Shown: positions 32,622 through 41,460 of the stretch, one piece after another | Position numbering within the stretch: the stretch's first letter is position 1 | Layout: each line of letters opens with the position of its first letter | Assembly (NCBI RefSeq): GCF_003966955.1 | Contig: NZ_AP019367.1 | Span: 868,001 to 932,000, forward strand | DNA from: Parolsenella catena | Lineage (GTDB): Bacteria > Actinomycetota > Coriobacteriia > Coriobacteriales > Atopobiaceae | Direction of reading: 5' to 3' | DNA length: 64,000 bases | Notes under the pieces: generated by a model | What the model was told of the DNA's origin: nothing | Databases searched by the model: none | Seen by the model: the letters and a program-made list of their open reading frames with translations, nothing else | Translations under genes and position numbers: made by a program

Positions 32622-32668
32622 GCGCGAAAGCGCCAGCCCCACAGAAGCCGGCGCCCAGGCTTAGTGCC

Positions 32669-33763
32669 TCACTCGAAGCGCTCGTGGATCTCCTCGAACA
32701 GCTCGTCGACGATACGCTCCTCGGGAACCTTGCGCAGCGTCTCCCCGCCAGCGATGAGAAGGCCCGTTCCCCTGCCGCAGGCGACGCCGATGTCTGCCCC
32801 GCGGGCCTCGCCGGGGCCGTTGACGACGCATCCCATGACGGCCACCGAGATGGGGGCGCTCACCGTCTGGAGGCGACGCTCCACCTCGTTGGCGATCTCG
32901 ATGAGGTTCACCTGGCAGCGCCCGCAGGTGGGACAGCTCACGAGCTCGGGCGTGCGGCGGCGCATGCCAAGCGACTGCAGCAGCTCCCAGGCAACGGGCA
33001 CCTCCTCCTGGGGAGGGGCCGTGAGAGACAAGCGCATCGTGTCGCCAATGCCCTCAGAGAGCAGCACGGAAAGCGCGCTCACGTTCTTGACGGTTCCCTG
33101 GCGAACCGTGCCTGCCTCGGTAACGCCAAGGTGCAGCGGCACGTGAGGCAGAACGCGTGAGAGCTCGCGGTTCGTGAGGATGGTCGAGGGCACGTCGTGG
33201 ACCTTGGCAGACAGCACGATGTCCGAGAAGCCGCGCTCCTCGAAGTGGCGCACGAACGAGACGGCGCTCTGCACGAGCTTCTGGGGCTGCGTGAGGTCAT
33301 CGCGCGCGTCAATGTCCTTGTCGAGGGAGCCCGCGTTCACGCCGATTCGAATGGGGATACCGGCCTCCCCCGCCGCGTCGATGACGGCGTCCACGCGGTC
33401 GAAGGAACCGATGTTGCCCGGGTTGATGCGAAGGCCGGACGCCCCGCGCCTCGCCGCCTCGATGGCGAGCTTGTGATCGAAGTGGATGTCGGCAACTACG
33501 GGGATGGGAGACCCGGCGCAGGTTTCGGCAAAGCCGTCCAGGGCGTCTGCGTGGGGAATGGCCACCCGGACGATCTCACACCCAAGCTGGGCAAGCTCGC
33601 CAATCTGGGCGAGCGTCGAGACGGGGTCGGTCGTCTTGGTGGTGCACATGGACTGGACGGACACGGGAGCTCCGCCGCCCACGGCAACCTTGCCCACATG
33701 AACCTGATGGGTGAGTTCGCGCGGGAGTGCAGAGGTGCCCGCGCTTGTTCTGAGGTCGATCAT
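32669..33763 (-). CDS. ispG: 4-hydroxy-3-methylbut-2-enyl diphosphate synthase
   Basis: This 364-residue TIM-barrel plus [4Fe-4S] enzyme makes HMBPP in the MEP pathway. VGGGAPVSVQSMCTTKTTD, VADIHFDHKLAIEAA and GLRINPGNIGS are the barrel motifs; the cluster motifs are SCPTCGRCQVN and AVMGCVVNGPGEA. It starts 6 bases after the rseP stop. Dxr, two genes upstream, and IspH at 18690 are in the same pathway. Confidence 0.97.
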   Translation of the reverse strand: MIDLRTSAGTSALPRELTHQVHVGKVAVGGGAPVSVQSMCTTKTTDPVSTLAQIGELAQLGCEIVRVAIPHADALDGFAETCAGSPIPVVADIHFDHKLAIEAARRGASGLRINPGNIGSFDRVDAVIDAAGEAGIPIRIGVNAGSLDKDIDARDDLTQPQKLVQSAVSFVRHFEERGFSDIVLSAKVHDVPSTILTNRELSRVLPHVPLHLGVTEAGTVRQGTVKNVSALSVLLSEGIGDTMRLSLTAPPQEEVPVAWELLQSLGMRRRTPELVSCPTCGRCQVNLIEIANEVERRLQTVSAPISVAVMGCVVNGPGEARGADIGVACGRGTGLLIAGGETLRKVPEERIVDELFEEIHERFE

Positions 33764-33769
33764 GGTTCG

Positions 33770-35161
33770 CTAGCCTCCAATGACGAATCGCACGATGTCC
33801 TGGCGAAGCACCACAAAGAACAGCAGCAGGGCCAGGGCGAGGCCGAGGTAGGACAGGTACCCCTGGACACGCATGGGCACGTCTCTTTTGATCACAAGCT
33901 GGACGAGCTCGATGAGAAGCTTTCCGCCATCGAGGGGCGGTATGGGGATGAGGTTCATGATGCCGAGCGAAAGCGAGATGGCGGCCATGAGGAACAGGAA
34001 GCTCTCTGCGCCAGACGCGGCTGCCTCGGAGGCCATGACCGAGATGCCGACGACCGACGTTGACTGCGAGACCACCTCCGCCGTGTGAGCGGGCTGGAAG
34101 AGCTGAGCCACGTAGCCTAAGGTTGCCGTGAGGTAGTTCCACGCAAGGGAGAGCGACTGGACCGGACTTGGGTGGATTCGCTCGATGGTTGCCGTCACAC
34201 CGAGCTTACCGTCGCCATCCACGGAAGCGGGATCTACCGTGAGCGCGAGTGACTGTCCCGCACGCTGAACCTCGAGCACAAATGGCTCACCGGACGAAAT
34301 GGCATCGCGAACCATCTGGCCCATGGAGTCCCAGTCCTCGCAGGGCTGCCCCGCAACGCTCGTGACCGCGTTCCCAGCCTCGAGGCCGCTCGCCTGCGCA
34401 AGCGACCCCTCGGCGACGGCACCGATGACGGTTGAGTTGCTTGCGACGTCGATGCCGCAGGCTGACAGGACGCCGGCGATGAGGGCAATACCGAGAACGA
34501 CGTTGACGACAGGTCCCGCAAGCAGCGTGATCACACGCGCGAGAAAGCCCTTCCCTTGGTACGTGTGGGCGCGCTCAAGTGCTAGGAGCCCCTCGGCGCC
34601 GCCCCCAGGAAGCGCGTGGGGCTCCCCAGCCAACGTGGAGCCATCGAGCGAGAAGTCGTGTCCGGAGTCGAACGCGGTGAGCAGGTTGGCGTCACGCTCG
34701 ACGGTCTGGACGCAACGAGGCCACTCCTTTTGGCTTGGCCTCTCCCCCGCCGCTTCGTCGTAGTAGGGCTCAACGGATGCCCAGTCCACCAGAATGGAGA
34801 GCTGCTCGCACACCTGCTCCTCGCTAAAGCCAAGCTCTGAGGCGATGTCAGCAATGGCAACGCGTCCATGGCGAGCCACGCATTCCAGGATTTGGGCTGC
34901 TAGCGGGCTTGCCTGGCCTTCCATGCCACAGATGCGGTTGTACCCGCCGAGCAGGACGGGCGTGACGCCCACCTCGGTTCCGTGGTCTGCGCTCTTGTGA
35001 GAGATGCGCCAGCGACACGGCATGCCGAGGAAGAATTCGGTCACACGCATGCCGAACGCACGCGCCGCCAGATAATGGCCCGCCTCGTGAACGAAGACGA
35101 GCGACGAGAGCAGGATGACGCCCCAAAAGATGGCAGAGAGCGCACCCATGACCGCGCTCAC
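33770..35161 (-). CDS. rseP: RseP/RasP-type site-2 protease with winged-helix-like insertion
   Basis: This 463-residue membrane protease has HEAGH (residues 25-29) in the first helix, LLGGYNRICGM, one PDZ domain (about 240-312), VITLLAGPVVNVVLG, and NLIPIPPLDGG (403-413). The gap between GGY and the second helix is unusually long. Residues ~84-133 (PLAAQILECVARHGRVAI, IASELGFSEEQVCEQL) look like a winged helix, followed by a ~65-residue linker. RasP-type proteins of ~420 residues lack this. The start is GTG at 35161, in a GTGA overlap with the dxr stop. It probably cleaves anti-sigma factors or signal peptides; the substrate is unknown. Confidence 0.9.
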   Translation of the reverse strand: MSAVMGALSAIFWGVILLSSLVFVHEAGHYLAARAFGMRVTEFFLGMPCRWRISHKSADHGTEVGVTPVLLGGYNRICGMEGQASPLAAQILECVARHGRVAIADIASELGFSEEQVCEQLSILVDWASVEPYYDEAAGERPSQKEWPRCVQTVERDANLLTAFDSGHDFSLDGSTLAGEPHALPGGGAEGLLALERAHTYQGKGFLARVITLLAGPVVNVVLGIALIAGVLSACGIDVASNSTVIGAVAEGSLAQASGLEAGNAVTSVAGQPCEDWDSMGQMVRDAISSGEPFVLEVQRAGQSLALTVDPASVDGDGKLGVTATIERIHPSPVQSLSLAWNYLTATLGYVAQLFQPAHTAEVVSQSTSVVGISVMASEAAASGAESFLFLMAAISLSLGIMNLIPIPPLDGGKLLIELVQLVIKRDVPMRVQGYLSYLGLALALLLFFVVLRQDIVRFVIGG

Positions 35162-36354
35162 GAAAGCCTCTCGAGAAGCTCGCGGGCCTGGGCGCGCGCC
35201 AGCGAGTCCACCTCGGCCACCTGTCCGAGCGAGGTGAGCGGCTCGACGTTCGTTACGTCCATGACGCCCTCGACGATGGCGTCAACGTCAGTAAATCCGC
35301 AACGACCGGCTCGGAACGCCTCGTTGGCAACTTCGTTCGCAGCGTTCATCGCACAGGGCAGCGTGCCGCCGGTCCTGCCTGCGCAAAGCGCGAGGTCGAG
35401 ACAGCGGAAGGCGTCTGTGTCGGGCGCCGCAAATGTGAGAGGCTCGGAGGTGCGCCAGTCAACGTGGGTTGCGGGAGACTCCCAACGCTCGGGATAGCTG
35501 AGCGCATACTGGATTGCCACGCGCATGTCGGAGGGTCCCAGCTGCGCCTTCACGGAGCCGTCCGCAAACTCAACGGCGGAGTGAATCTTGCTCTGGCGGT
35601 GCACGAGGACCTCGACGTCGTCGATGGGCACGTCGAAGAGGTGGTGTGCCTCGATGACCTCAAGGCCCTTGTTCATGAGCGTGGCGCAGTCGATCGTGAT
35701 CTTTGCGCCCATCTTCCACGTGGGATGCGCCAGGGCATCCGCGGCCGTGACGTCTGCGAGCTCGGCTCGGCTGCGGCCAAAGAATGGGCCTCCGGAGCAC
35801 GTGATCCAGATCTTTCTCACGTCATGCCTGCGCTCGCCAACGAGGCACTGGTAGATGGCGTTGTGCTCGGAGTCAACGGGCAGGACGCGCCCGGGCTTTG
35901 CCATCGGCATGAGGATGTCGCCGCCGATGACGAGGGCCTCCTTGTTGGCCGGTGCCCAGATCTTTCCGGCACGAAGCGCCTCGTGGCTTGCCCAGATACC
36001 GGCCTCGCCCACGACGGCAACGAGAACGCAGTCCACGTCGGGAAGGCTGGCAAGCCTCGTGACGGCGTCCCGTCCAAAGCCAAGCTTGCAACCCTCGGGA
36101 AGCTCGTCGAGAATGGGGTCGTTCCTGCGAGACTCGTCGGCCACGGCAACGTGCGCGGCGCCGAACTCGCGGGCGGCGTCGACAAGGCCCCTGCAGGAGC
36201 TGTTGACCGCAAGGGCCGTGAGCCTAAGCTTGTCTGGGTGCATGCGGACGACGTCGAGCGTCTGCATGCCGATGGAGCCCGTACAGCCAAGGAGCGCCAC
36301 ACGCAGCGGACGCTCCCTGGTCATGGGGCTCGAGATGTCCTCGAAGATGTTCAC
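35158..36354 (-). CDS. dxr: 1-deoxy-D-xylulose 5-phosphate reductoisomerase
   Basis: This 398-residue enzyme commits DXP to the MEP pathway. The NADPH-binding N-terminus is VALLGCTGSIGMQTLDVV. WAPANKEALVIGG, VLPVDSEHNAIYQCL, ITCSGGPFF and MGAKITIDCATLMNKGLE carry the metal and substrate residues. It overlaps cdsA at its start and rseP at its end, so the three are coupled. Confidence 0.97.
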   Translation of the reverse strand: MNIFEDISSPMTRERPLRVALLGCTGSIGMQTLDVVRMHPDKLRLTALAVNSSCRGLVDAAREFGAAHVAVADESRRNDPILDELPEGCKLGFGRDAVTRLASLPDVDCVLVAVVGEAGIWASHEALRAGKIWAPANKEALVIGGDILMPMAKPGRVLPVDSEHNAIYQCLVGERRHDVRKIWITCSGGPFFGRSRAELADVTAADALAHPTWKMGAKITIDCATLMNKGLEVIEAHHLFDVPIDDVEVLVHRQSKIHSAVEFADGSVKAQLGPSDMRVAIQYALSYPERWESPATHVDWRTSEPLTFAAPDTDAFRCLDLALCAGRTGGTLPCAMNAANEVANEAFRAGRCGFTDVDAIVEGVMDVTNVEPLTSLGQVAEVDSLARAQARELLERLS

Positions 36355-37292
36355 AGAATTCCTCCGTAGTGGAGCACGAAGTAGGCCGTCATGCAGGCAA
36401 AGAGCATGGAGTCAGACCGATCGAGCAGACCACCATGGCCCGGCATGAAGTTGCCCGAGTCCTTGACGCCCACGCTGCGTTTGAGACGGCTCTCGAACAG
36501 GTCGCCTATGACGCCGGCACATCCGCACAGAAGGCCGGCGAGCAGGGCGAGCGGAAGCTCGATGCCCCTCACACCTAGAGCCCACACGATGGTCCAGACG
36601 ATGCATGACCCAAACAGGCCGCCGACGAGTCCCTCCCAGCTCTTGTTGGGAGAGATTCGCGGGGCAAGCTTGTGCTTGCCAAGCTTGGAACCCACGAGAT
36701 AGGCAAAGGCGTCGTTCACCCAGACCGACCCCATGACGCCGAGCGTGAGCAGGGCTCCGTCATATCCCGGGTCACACGAGCGGATCGTGACGACCGAGGA
36801 GAACAGAAGTCCCGTGTAGACGGCGCCGAACAGCGTGATGGAGGCGTCCGAGATGCTGGCCCTGGGGGTAAGCACGTACCACGTCCCGCACGCAAGCATG
36901 AGCAGCAACGTAATGCCCGTCTCGGCCTCGGGGCGGGCAAGCGCGGCCAGCGGATAGAGCACGGTGGCAAAAAGGCCCACGAACTCGTTGGGCATGCGGC
37001 CCGCCAAGCGAGACATCCTGAAGAACTCCGAGCCGCACAGCCAGGCCATCGCTGCCACGAGCACCGTGGTCGGAATCTTTCCCAGGAACAGGCAGGCGAA
37101 GATGCACAGCGCATAGACGAGGCCCGACGTCGTTCTCGTGAGGAGCTTCTCGGTCCAGTTGCGGGCCTTTTGGCTCTTGAGGCCGCCGACGACGCGCTCC
37201 CCCTCGTGGGCTTTGCGCCGGCGCTCGAGGGACTCGGAGGCCGAGTCGAGGGTCTTGGGCACGCCAGCGCCCTCGTGCCTGGGGTGACTCAC
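36351..37292 (-). CDS. cdsA: Phosphatidate cytidylyltransferase
   Basis: This 313-residue membrane enzyme makes CDP-diacylglycerol, the substrate of PgsA. The signature is near the C-terminus: RLKRSVGVKDSGNFMPGHGG, LLDRSDSM. About eight membrane segments precede it. The first ~50 residues are hydrophilic and basic. The start is GTG at 37292, in a GTGA overlap with the uppS stop. Confidence 0.95.
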   Translation of the reverse strand: MSHPRHEGAGVPKTLDSASESLERRRKAHEGERVVGGLKSQKARNWTEKLLTRTTSGLVYALCIFACLFLGKIPTTVLVAAMAWLCGSEFFRMSRLAGRMPNEFVGLFATVLYPLAALARPEAETGITLLLMLACGTWYVLTPRASISDASITLFGAVYTGLLFSSVVTIRSCDPGYDGALLTLGVMGSVWVNDAFAYLVGSKLGKHKLAPRISPNKSWEGLVGGLFGSCIVWTIVWALGVRGIELPLALLAGLLCGCAGVIGDLFESRLKRSVGVKDSGNFMPGHGGLLDRSDSMLFACMTAYFVLHYGGIL

Positions 37293-38083
37293 TTGGCGCT
37301 CACCCCACCGAAGCGACGGTCACGCGTCTGGAACGAGCGGATGGCCCTGAGAAGCTCCCAGCGATCGAAGTCAGGCCAGAGCGTGTCGGTGATGTAGAAC
37401 TCGCTGTACGCGAGCTGCCAGAGCAGGTAGTTGGAGAGGCGCAGCTCGCCAGACGTGCGGATGAGCAGCTCTGGGTCTGGCAAGTCTGCCGTGTAGAGGT
37501 GCCTGGCGACGCAGTCCTGGTCAATCTCGTCCGCAGCGAGCGTACCCGCGGCAACCTCCTGAGAGATGAGGCGTGCGGCACGGGCAAGCTCGGCCCGCGC
37601 CCCATAGTTCACCGCGAGCGCGAGCGTCATGCCCGTGTGACCGGCCGTCTCGGACAGGCCCTCTTCGAAGACCTCACGGGTCTTCTGGGGTAGGGCCTCG
37701 ATGTCGCCGAGAAACTCGAGACGAACGTTCTCCTGGTGAAACAGCGGCAGCTCCTTCACGAGCGTGGTCGCAAAGAGGTGCATCAGCAGGTCGACCTCGT
37801 GCTGGGGACGCTTCCAGTTCTCCGTGGAGAATGCATAGGCGCTCAGCACGTTTATGCCGAGGCGCACGCACGCGGTGATGGTCTCCCTCAGGCTCGAGAT
37901 GCCCGCGATGTGACCCTGGCCGCGCTCCATTCCCTGGCGAGTGGCCCAGCGGCCGTTGCCGTCCATGATGACGGAAATGTGGCTTGGGAGCCTGTCGAGG
38001 TCGATGTCCTCTAGGCGCACGTCCTCGACAGGCTCCGCGAAGTACTTGATCAGCTCTTGTTCATCACGCTGCACGCAATACAC
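37289..38083 (-). CDS. uppS: Isoprenyl (undecaprenyl) diphosphate synthase, cis type
   Basis: This 264-residue enzyme condenses IPP onto farnesyl diphosphate to make the C55 carrier for peptidoglycan. ISVIMDGNGRWATRQG holds the catalytic Asp, AYAFSTENWKRP follows, and the C-terminal LIRTSGELRLSNYLLWQLAY and LWPDF complete the set. The start is GTG at 38083; the ribosome-binding site is poor. A second GTG at 38074 is an alternative. Confidence 0.95.
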   Translation of the reverse strand: MYCVQRDEQELIKYFAEPVEDVRLEDIDLDRLPSHISVIMDGNGRWATRQGMERGQGHIAGISSLRETITACVRLGINVLSAYAFSTENWKRPQHEVDLLMHLFATTLVKELPLFHQENVRLEFLGDIEALPQKTREVFEEGLSETAGHTGMTLALAVNYGARAELARAARLISQEVAAGTLAADEIDQDCVARHLYTADLPDPELLIRTSGELRLSNYLLWQLAYSEFYITDTLWPDFDRWELLRAIRSFQTRDRRFGGVSAK

Positions 38084-38091
38084 CCGCTGTT

Positions 38092-38637
38092 CTAGATCTC
38101 CATGACCTCGGCCTCTTTGGCCTTGGTCGCCTCGTCAATCTTCTTGATGAACTCGTCGGTGAGCTTCTGGACCTTGGTCTGCTCGCGGCGCACGTCGTCC
38201 TCGGAGAGCTCCTCGTCACGCTCGAGCTTGCCATTGGCCTCGCGACGGACGTTACGCACGGCGACGCGGGCCTCCTCGGCGAGGGTGCGGCACTCCTTGG
38301 CGAGCTCCTTGCGACGCTCACCGGTGGGCTTGGGGAACGGCAGGCGGATGACCTGACCATCGTTGGACGGGGTGATGCCGAGGTCAGACTGCGAGATTGC
38401 CTTCTCGATGGCATTGAGGCTGGTCTTGTCCCAGGGCTCGACGACGAGCATGCTCGCCTCGGGAACCTTGACGCCGGCGAGCTGCGTCACGGGCGTTGAC
38501 TGACCGTAGTAGTCGACCATGATGGAGTCGAGGACGTGCGGGTTGGCACGGCCCGTGCGAACCTTGCCAAAGTTGGTCTTGAGCGCCTCGAGGCACTTCT
38601 CCATGCGGTCACGGGCGGTATCGGTGATCTCGCTCAT
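38092..38637 (-). CDS. frr: Ribosome recycling factor
   Basis: This 181-residue two-domain protein splits post-termination ribosomes with EF-G. TGRANPHVLDSIMVDYYG, PLTQ-like TPVTQLAGVKVPEASMLVVEPWD, and GVRN-like VAVRNVRREANGKL are diagnostic. The start shares bases with the pyrH stop (TAATG), with GGAGGAG upstream. Confidence 0.97.
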   Translation of the reverse strand: MSEITDTARDRMEKCLEALKTNFGKVRTGRANPHVLDSIMVDYYGQSTPVTQLAGVKVPEASMLVVEPWDKTSLNAIEKAISQSDLGITPSNDGQVIRLPFPKPTGERRKELAKECRTLAEEARVAVRNVRREANGKLERDEELSEDDVRREQTKVQKLTDEFIKKIDEATKAKEAEVMEI

Positions 38638-39365
38638 TAGTGGGTCTCCTCCCCAACGACGGTGGTGCCAACCGGCAGTCCCTTGAGCGCGTCTGCGAAG
38701 ACGTGCGGCTGGTCGATGTTGAAAACGATCATGGACATGTTGTTGTCAGAGCACAGGGCCGTGGCAGTGGCATCCATGACCTTGAGGTCGCGCGTGAGGA
38801 CCTCGCGGTACGTGATGGTGTCGAAGCGCTTGGCGTCCGGATTCTTCATCGGGTCCGCATCGTAGATGCCGTCAACCTTCGTGGCCTTCATGAGGCAGTC
38901 GGCGTCGATCTCGCAGGCACGGAGCGCTGCCGCGGTGTCAGTCGTGAAGTAGGGGTTGCCGGAACCGGCGGCGAAGATGGCGATGTAGCCCTTCTCGAGG
39001 TGCTTGATGGCACGACGACGGATGTAGGGCTCGGCGACCTCGTCCATCTTGATAGCGCTCATGACGCGGGCCGTCATGCCGTTGCGCTCGAAGCCGTCCT
39101 GGAGGGCAAGCGCGTTCATGACGGTGGCAAGCATGCCCATGTAGTCTGCCTGCGCGCGGTCCATGCCGCCGGCTGCACCGGCGACGCCACGGAAGATGTT
39201 GCCGCCGCCAACGACGACGCCGACCTCGATGCCGTCGTCGTGGATGACCTTGATCTCCTTGGCAAGATGATCGACGACCTTGGGGTCGATGCCGTAGCCG
39301 CCCTCCCCCATGAGGGCCTCACCGGAGAGCTTGAGCAGCACGCGCTTGTACTTATAGTCCGTCAA
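38637..39365 (-). CDS. pyrH: UMP kinase
   Basis: This 242-residue amino-acid-kinase-fold enzyme makes [55 protein letters not shown] and [13 protein letters not shown] are the family motifs. The start is TTG at 39365, with AAGGGAAG 6 bases upstream. It is separated from tsf by a hairpin terminator, so it may be partly attenuated. Confidence 0.97.
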   Translation of the reverse strand: MTDYKYKRVLLKLSGEALMGEGGYGIDPKVVDHLAKEIKVIHDDGIEVGVVVGGGNIFRGVAGAAGGMDRAQADYMGMLATVMNALALQDGFERNGMTARVMSAIKMDEVAEPYIRRRAIKHLEKGYIAIFAAGSGNPYFTTDTAAALRACEIDADCLMKATKVDGIYDADPMKNPDAKRFDTITYREVLTRDLKVMDATATALCSDNNMSMIVFNIDQPHVFADALKGLPVGTTVVGEETH

Positions 39366-39454
39366 GGGATACTTCCCTTCCTCTTGGTTAGCCTATTCGT
39401 AAAGATACTAGCAGAGCGGCGCCGCGTGACGCCGATTTGAACGGTACGCGCATA

Positions 39455-39491
39455 AGAACGGGCCCGACATCGCCATGGATGCCGGGCCCGT
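39455..39491 (-). terminator. Hairpin terminator or attenuator between tsf and pyrH
   Basis: On the minus strand CGGGCCCG arms (ACGGGCCCG and CGGGCCCGT) flank a 16-base loop, then TTCTTATG. The stem is very strong and the T-run poor, which suits partial termination after tsf. Confidence 0.65.
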
Positions 39492-39514
39492 GCGCCATGC
39501 TTATGCCAAAAGGG

Positions 39515-40387
39515 CTACTCGCCGAAGGTGAAGCGATCAAAGGCAATGACCTCGATGGTGTCGCCGAGCTCCTTGCCTACCTTCTCGGCGTACTGGCGGA
39601 TGGTGATGTTGCCATCCTTGATGAAGGCCTGCTCGGAGAGGACGGACTCGCCGTAGAACTTGTTGAGGCGACCCTCGGCGATCTTGACCTGGATGGCCTC
39701 GGGCTTGCCGGACTCAGCGGCCTGGGCCTTGTAGATGCTCATCTCGTGCTCGACGATCTCGGCCGGGACGTCCTCGCGACGGGCGGAGATGGCGCCGGCG
39801 GCAGCGGCCTGCATGGCGACGTCGTGGGCGAACGTCTTGAAGGACTCGGCCTGGGCGGTCTCGGGCTTGGAGAACGTGAACTCGACGATGGTGCCGAGCT
39901 TGCCGTTGGCGTGGACGTAGGAGCCGAAGGCACCGTTCTCGACCTCGCGACGGGCGAAGCGGGCGATCTTCATGTTCTCGCCCATGGTGTGGATCATCTC
40001 GGTGAGGGCGGCGTCAACGGTCTCGTTCGTGGAGAACTCGGCGGCCTTGAGGGCGTCCACGTCGGCCGGGTTTGCCTTGGCGACGACGGCGGCGACGTTC
40101 TTGGCGAAGCCGGTGAACTTGGGGTTGCCGCCGACAAAGTCGGTCTCGCAGGTGACCTCGACGAGCGCGGCGACCTTGCCACACTCGGAGACGTACGCGG
40201 CGACGGTGCCCTCGTTCGTCTCACGGCCGGCCTTCTTGACGGCCTTGGCCATGCCCATCTTGCGAAGGACGTCGACGGCCTTCTCGATGTCGCCGTCAGC
40301 CTCGACGAGCGCCTTCTTGCACTCCATCATCGGGGAGTCGGTCATCTCGCGGAGCTGCTTGACGAGCGCGGCGGTGATCTGAGCCAT
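39515..40387 (-). CDS. tsf: Elongation factor Ts
   Basis: This 290-residue protein is the guanine-nucleotide exchange factor of EF-Tu. The N-terminal UBA-like domain VKQLREMTDSPMMECKKALV and GDIEKAVDVLRKMGM lead, followed by the EF-Tu-binding core CETDFVGGNPKF. It follows rpsB in the standard pair, with a GC-rich hairpin in the 115-base gap. Confidence 0.97.
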   Translation of the reverse strand: MAQITAALVKQLREMTDSPMMECKKALVEADGDIEKAVDVLRKMGMAKAVKKAGRETNEGTVAAYVSECGKVAALVEVTCETDFVGGNPKFTGFAKNVAAVVAKANPADVDALKAAEFSTNETVDAALTEMIHTMGENMKIARFARREVENGAFGSYVHANGKLGTIVEFTFSKPETAQAESFKTFAHDVAMQAAAAGAISARREDVPAEIVEHEMSIYKAQAAESGKPEAIQVKIAEGRLNKFYGESVLSEQAFIKDGNITIRQYAEKVGKELGDTIEVIAFDRFTFGE

Positions 40388-40441
40388 GAGTGCCTCTCTC
40401 TCGTTTCTATGCGCTATCGCGCATGGTTTCGCTTTACATGC

Positions 40442-40468
40442 GGACGCCGCCCAAGAAGGACGGCGCCC
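40442..40468 (-). other. GC-rich hairpin between rpsB and tsf
   Basis: On the minus strand GGGCGCCGTCC and GGGCGGCGTCC flank TTCTT and pair along 11 positions, with two G-U wobbles. No T-run follows. It may stabilise rpsB mRNA or tune tsf. Confidence 0.5.
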
Positions 40469-40502
40469 ATAGATCCAGTTTTGCTGCTACGCGGCCTTGC
40501 GG

Positions 40503-41258
40503 CTACTCGGCAGCGGGCGCCTCGACGGCAGGGGTGGTCTCGCCAGCGGCCATCTCCTCGGCCGTGATCTGCTCCTTGCCGGTGCCAGCGAGCACGGCGT
40601 CGGCGACGAGCTCGGTCATGAGGGCGACGGAGCGGATGGCGTCGTCGTTGGCAGGGATGCCGTAGTCAACGACGTCCGGGTCAGAGTTGGTGTCGAGCAG
40701 GGCGACGACCGGGATGTGCAGGCGGTTGGCCTCGCGGATGGCGAGTTCCTCGCGCTTGGAGTCGATGACGAACAGGGCGGCGGGAAGCTGGCGCATCTCG
40801 CGGACGCCACCGAGGTTGCGCTGGAGCTTCTCGAGCTCCTTGGTCAGGACAGCCTGCTCCTTCTTGCCGCGGGCAGCCATGCGGCCGTCCTCGACCATGG
40901 CCTCGAGCTCCTCCATGCGGTCGATGCGGGAGCGCATGGTGACGAAGTTGGTGAGCACGCCGCCGAGCCAGCGCTGGTTGATGTAGGGCATGCCGCAGCG
41001 CTGGGCCTGCGTGGCGACAGGCTCCTGGGCCTGCTTCTTGGTGCCGACGAACAGAATCTTGCCACCCTTGGCGGCCGTCTCCTTGAGGAACGTGTAGGCG
41101 CGGTCAGCGTCGAGGATCGTCTGCTTGAGGTCGAGGATGTAGATGCCGTTGCGCTCGCCGAAGATGTAGGGCTTCATCTTGGGGTTCCAGCGGCGGGTCT
41201 GGTGGCCGTAGTGGCAACCGGCCTCGAGCAGGGTGTTAAGGTTGATCTTGACTGCCAT
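40503..41258 (-). CDS. rpsB: 30S ribosomal protein S2
   Basis: This 251-residue protein matches S2: [61 protein letters not shown], and the C-terminal [21 protein letters not shown] ~20-residue Ala/Glu tail follows. Its own promoter and a structured ~118-base leader lie upstream, typical of an autoregulated ribosomal operon. Confidence 0.98.
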   Translation of the reverse strand: MAVKINLNTLLEAGCHYGHQTRRWNPKMKPYIFGERNGIYILDLKQTILDADRAYTFLKETAAKGGKILFVGTKKQAQEPVATQAQRCGMPYINQRWLGGVLTNFVTMRSRIDRMEELEAMVEDGRMAARGKKEQAVLTKELEKLQRNLGGVREMRQLPAALFVIDSKREELAIREANRLHIPVVALLDTNSDPDVVDYGIPANDDAIRSVALMTELVADAVLAGTGKEQITAEEMAAGETTPAVEAPAAE

Positions 41259-41302
41259 GGTGCTACCTTTCTTGGTTGGCCTCCGCGCCGGTCATCCCAT
41301 CG

Positions 41303-41331
41303 GGCCACCCGCACAGGCGGGCACCGTGGCC
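41303..41331 (-). promoter_or_regulatory. Hairpin in the rpsB 5' leader
   Basis: GGCCAC and GTGGCC enclose an inner CCCGC/GCGGG stem that can form as an alternative. It lies 45-73 bases upstream of the rpsB start, inside the predicted leader. Autoregulation by S2 is known in other bacteria; here it is inferred. Confidence 0.4.
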
Positions 41332-41383
41332 GTTTGGTCGCGACGCGTGTGTTTTCATGCTGGCGATTGCACAGCGGTTGGAT

Positions 41384-41412
41384 AGTTTAGCAGCGCTCTA
41401 CATTGGGCGCAA
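41384..41412 (-). promoter_or_regulatory. rpsB promoter
   Basis: On the minus strand -35 TTGCGC and -10 TAAACT are separated by exactly 17 bases. The transcript would start near 41377. Confidence 0.6.
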
Positions 41413-41460
41413 GATGGCACTTGCCACGCTTCAAGCAGAGCACACAAGCGCTTCGCACGC

